A DNA stretch of 64,000 bases from Marchantia polymorpha subsp. ruderalis. Taxonomy: Eukaryota; Streptophyta; Marchantiopsida; Marchantiales; Marchantiaceae. A program made the position numbers and the translations under genes. The DNA is taken from the NCBI GenBank assembly GCA_037833965.1, contig AP031357.1, forward strand, positions 2,500,001 through 2,564,000. Direction: 5' to 3'. Below the pieces are notes generated by a model that searched no databases, had not been told where the DNA came from, and saw only the letters and a program-made list of their open reading frames with translations. Shown piece after piece: positions 60,073-64,000 of this stretch (the stretch's first letter is position 1; every line of letters starts with the position of its first letter).

Positions 60073-62047
60073 TTAACTCTCTTGCTCTAGTGCTAGCGAT
60101 AAAGACAACGTTGAATTCGGTTTTGAATGTAAGTTAATACTTGATCTAAAAATGGCAAGCATCTTCCTGCGTTCCACTGACATGCGATTGCAAATTTTTG
60201 TCTTTGATAATGAGAGCTGTGAAAAAAATCTTTCCACTGCCGCAATATGAAAAGTAATAGAAAAAATTTTCATTGCAAATACACACAAAGCATTTGCACT
60301 AACAAGTGATGCCAAAAATTCATTGCACAATCTTTCTTTTGATTGTTTATGAAAGCTTTACTCCAATTGATATATTTGTTCTAACCTGCCAAAAGTGATA
60401 TTGTATTCGTCTTAATGAATCTCCATCCTTTTGCAAAATTTGCAAAATTTTTTTGAATGTTGTTATATATTTCTCTTTTGGAGATGGCGATCAATTGATA
60501 TTAAGAATTCAAGAAAAGAGCTACAAAATAGATTGGATGATCAAATTCAAAAGCTCTCTTTCGAATAATCTTGATTATGTGAGCTTTGAAATTACTGGAG
60601 TTCTAGATAACGTCTGTATCTTTTACAAATGTGTATAATTTGATGAAATCTGCAGAAATATGATCTAATGTGATTGAATTCAGCTCAAAACGAGCTATAC
60701 TATCAGCTATAGGTTTAATAAGTTTATAAATTTCTTTGTTTATTGCAAAATGATAATCATCTTCTACCAATTTGAAAATATCTTTGTTGATGGGAGTCTC
60801 ATTAGCTAGTTTGGATTTTTTGACACAATGTTGAAATCCTTTGTAATAGAATGCAACATCAAGATATACAAGTATGGCTGAATACCACCGTGTTTTGCAA
60901 AAATTAGATACAAACTTCCTAATATTGTTCTCTCCATCTCCCGTCTTGAGATATATAGTCTAATAGTGAGAACTTGTAAAAAAGTTAATCAACTTGACAC
61001 AATGTTGAAATCCTTTGTGATAAGATGCAACCCCATGATATACAAGTACGGTTGAATACCACCGTGTTTTGCAAGAACTAGATAGAAATTTCCTAATATT
61101 GTTCTCTCCATCCCACGTCTTGAGATGTATAGTCTAATAGTGAGAACTTGTAAAAGAGTTAATCAACTTGCACTTTTTTTTGAAGACACGTTTCATAGTA
61201 TCATGAGTTGATATATCTTTTGTGATAAGATTCATTTGATGAAGAGCACATTGCAAGAAAACAATATTCGGATTTGAGCTTGCAAGGTTTTTCCTTAATC
61301 TTATCATAGTCGTTGGGCTATCAGACACAAAATCAACAACTGTCAATGGAAGAAGTCGTTTGTTGGTTGACAATATCAGTTGTTGTTGCTCCAATGCTTG
61401 CGTTGTTGGACGATTTATGAAATGCCTAATGCCTAAGACCCATTGTCTTACACTTGTGATAATGATCACAACATAAATCAAATTGTTTGACACATCTTCC
61501 CATCCATCTATAGTTATTGTCACATCACTGGCATTTTTCAACTCTTATAACTCCTATAGAAACTCACTGTAACATTTCTGTAACAATCTATTTGTAATCA
61601 TAAAGTGTAGCTGGGGTTGAGTCCACGAATAAACATCCTTAGCTCTTTGTTGCAACATACATTGAAAGCATTGTTGGAAGTCATTAGAAAGTCTACAAAC
61701 CTCAAATGATGGATCTCTTGTATGTTTACACTCATTGGAGGACTAAAGTTATAGGCAGTTGCTAAAGTCTTATGTTGCTGAAAATGTCTTTAAGAAATCA
61801 TTTGCTCTGCCTCAAAACCTAATTGAGATCTAATTGAAGTATGTGTCGAAACACGTCTTTTCTTTGAAAATTGTTCTACAATGCGCATATATTCAACTCT
61901 ACTTCCAGAATCAAGTAGTTGTATATGGATCTCTAATTTATCAGGTGTACCATCAAGCATCTTTTCACAATGTACACATTTTGCACGATACCGATTTCCA
62001 CTACCCTTCTCAGAAGAACGATAGAAACAGTGCCATCTCAGATTCAT
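60073..62047 (-). pseudogene. Degenerate hAT-superfamily transposase
   Basis: Coding remnants run on the minus strand. ATG 62047 opens a BED-type zinc finger (residues CVHC, then H in KLEIHI). The stretch 61134-61541 matches the DUF659 transposase core, with TITIDGWEDVSNN and a segment ending in FLQCALHQMNLITKDI. CKTRWYS segments follow at about 60870-61110. At 60073-60330 the C-terminal dimerisation region is recognised (AAVERFFSQLSLSKTKICNRMS). In-frame stops and frame changes separate these pieces, so the gene is broken or heavily decayed. Its product would have excised and inserted hAT elements as a dimer. A tandem duplication of 174 bases lies in the middle. Confidence 0.8.
60821..61168. 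repeat. 174-bp tandem duplication inside the hAT relic
   Basis: Copies at 60821-60994 and 60995-61168 are highly similar. The length is 58 codons, and each copy encodes the CKTRWYS segment. Both contain the same TAG on the minus strand, at 60960-60962 and 61134-61136. Confidence 0.9.
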
Positions 62048-62198
62048 AACCTCATCAGATTTTGTACATCCACGTGGTACATCCTTCTGTTTTGTGTACT
62101 GAGATTGGTTGTGACTTCATTACTACGTTTTTAGTTTTTGATTCCAAAATATCAGGTTTAATAAGGAAAAATGAATATATCGACATCTTAGAATCTGT

Positions 62199-62545
62199 AC
62201 ACATTAGATTATCAAGGTATTAAACACAAAATATTGGAATCAGTCACGCACTAAAGTACACTATCTGAACATACACACATTAGATAAAATAATAGAATAA
62301 GTCACGCACTAAAGCACACATCTTGAACATGCACAGATTACATAATCAAAATATTAAACACAGAATACTAGTCACTCACTCACTAAAGCACACCACATGC
62401 ACACATTAGATAATCAAAATATTAAACACAAAATACTAGTCACTCACTAAAGCACACAACATGCACATGCACACATTATATAATCAAAATATTAAACACA
62501 GAATATGAGTCACTCACTCACTAAACCACACATTAGATAATCAAC
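62199..62545. repeat. Degenerate tandem array of about 60-72 bp units
   Basis: About six units share ACACATTAGATAATCAAAAT, ATTAAACACA and GTCACTCACTAAAGCACAC words at intervals of roughly 60-72 bases. The array lies just upstream of the hAT transposase start, where hAT elements often carry subterminal repeats. Confidence 0.8.
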
Positions 62546-62573
62546 AACAATGAGTTACGCGCTAAAGCAAACA

Positions 62574-63240
62574 ACATTAACACAAGAGGTTGATTAACAC
62601 TATTCACTTAACACAGTTCAACTCTCTGAGCGTCTGCACAAAGAAAAAACTAGATGCTTATGACCTATGATTGTGGAATGAATCATGCCCACATTATGAA
62701 CAGAATAGTAGAGAGTTGAGTAAGAATAAAAAACTTGACCTTTTGTTATTATATTTTCACAAAGAAGCACATTTGAGCTAATCATACCATTTAGCAAGCT
62801 CATGTAGACTGGTAAACAAAGTAAATACTTATGAAAGATACTGTCCAAGTCGTGTCAAGTGGAGCTTCTAAATGAGTGTAATCACGAACATCATTAACAC
62901 AAGAGCTTCCTTATATTTTATCTCAATGATCCACGTTGAAAAAACTGTTCAACTCTTTGAGCGTCTTCAACTTCTTAGCGTCTGCACGAAGAAAAAACTA
63001 GATGCTTACGAACTATGATTGTGGAATGAATCACGTCCACATTATGAATAGAATAGAAGAGAGGTGAGTTAGAATCAAGAATCTTGAACTTCTGCTGTTA
63101 GAGTTTCACAAAGAAGCGCATCTGAGCTTATAACATCATTTAGCAAGCTCATGCAGACTTGTAAACAAAGTAAATATTTATGAAAGATACTGTCCAAGTC
63201 GTGTTAGAACGAGCTTCTAAATGAGTGTAATGAGTGTAAT
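62574..63240. repeat. Tandem duplication of about 320-350 bp
   Basis: Copy A is 62574-62891 and copy B is 62892-63240. They share long words such as GATTGTGGAATGAATCA, TTTAGCAAGCTCATG and GATACTGTCCAAGTCGTGT. Copy B has an extra segment of about 30 bases near its start. Confidence 0.85.
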
Positions 63241-64000
63241 CACAAACGGTTCACATCACTTACACTTCAAGTTTAAGCTCAAAAGAAGTACACTTTGAAA
63301 CCAAGGAAAAAAGACATACCTGATTTGGGCGTACAAAATACCAGATTGCACGGTTTCAAGCTGAAATTCTTCATTTCCTCTACACTTGTGGATAATTTCA
63401 GCACCAATTCATCCCCACGTCCATGTGCTTTGAACCTTGGGTGATCAATACCTTTCACTACGTGACAACTTCATTCATGTACTGCAACTGAACAGAAACA
63501 TAAAATGTTTGTTAGTGTGATTTTAGGAGGAGGAAAAGAACTGGTATTGAAGTCTAAAAAAGTTCCACGTTTGTTGGCTCGGAAAACGTTAACACAAAAT
63601 ACGAAGCAAATAAGTCATCTAAGTCGCGCAGCAGTTGGCAATCTTGGAATTCTAGAACATATCGTTGGCAATCACGTAGCAATCCTCGGAAATCACGTAG
63701 CAGTCAAACCCGTCAAAAAAACAAAAGGAGAACAAGGAGAAATATTCCTATTCCAAATCTTGAAATAGTGAGAAGCAAAATCTATCGAGCACTTACCTAA
63801 CCTTGAAATCTTGAACTTAGAACGTTGCAAAGTAGATTGTTTTTTTTTTTTATAGAGAGTGTCACGTAAAACCATTTCAATGTTGACACATAACACGGTT
63901 AGTAACCGTATTCACTTGTGAGCTGTAATCTTGAATACATGTTTAATTAATACGTACATGCATGCACGTATGTATTAATTTGATTGAGGCATGCCCATGG
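63241..64000. other. Right edge, no gene recognised
   Basis: AT-rich with only short open frames. A T run lies at about 63840-63852. A near-palindrome occupies 63945-63980: AATTAATACGTACATGCATG against its complement with two mismatched pairs. Confidence 0.5.

Noticed and set aside
62199-62545. CRISPR-like array
   Set aside because: Units are degenerate and contiguous without unique spacers, in a plant nuclear context. It is a tandem repeat near an hAT relic.

Overview
This window is nuclear DNA from a land plant. It contains spliced plant genes: RPL30, a DNAJC11/OWL1 J-domain protein, a PUM24/PUF6 pumilio protein, a J-less DnaJ zinc-finger protein and sorbitol dehydrogenase. It also holds a chromodomain Ty3/gypsy element primed by initiator-methionine tRNA and an hAT relic. 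GA/CT-rich and GGCA/GGCT microsatellites, moderate intron sizes and alternating GC-rich and AT-rich intergenic blocks make a non-seed plant such as a liverwort or other bryophyte my best guess. The sequence alone does not prove this.

Layout. Positions 1-24038 contain no gene I can recognise: a GC-rich block (1-3500), AT-rich blocks (3500-5900 and 16500-19850) and mixed DNA with microsatellites, a G-run tract, an orphan ACGT-element cluster and several perfect foldbacks. A 13-exon minus-strand DNAJC11/OWL1 gene occupies 24039-29496. AT-rich DNA follows, then a 1.16 kb candidate non-autonomous Mutator-like element (33893-35055) directly upstream of RPL30 (35304-36525, plus). A four-exon minus-strand gene for a small DnaJ-type zinc-finger protein (37891-38959) is divergent from an 18-exon PUM24-like gene (40174-45230, plus). 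A six-exon sorbitol dehydrogenase gene (48154-51107, minus) converges on PUM24. The last 11 kb is transposon territory: a 6062 bp chromovirus (52803-58864, minus) with 420 bp LTRs and a perfect 5 bp target duplication, then a degenerate hAT transposase (60073-62047, minus) with tandem repeats behind its N-terminus.

Gene relations. RPL30 and PUM24 both belong to ribosome production (a 60S protein and a nucleolar rRNA-processing factor), and both have telo-box-like motifs upstream. The two DnaJ-related genes look coincidental. The most unusual features are hairpin DNA inside RPL30 intron 3 and just past PUM24, an 18-nt microexon and a GC-AG intron in PUM24, a pair of mutually similar small ORFs in the retrotransposon leader, and a tandem duplication in the hAT relic whose two copies share the same nonsense codon. 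Exon boundaries were derived by hand from splice sites, reading phase and family conservation. All five spliced models close exactly in frame.
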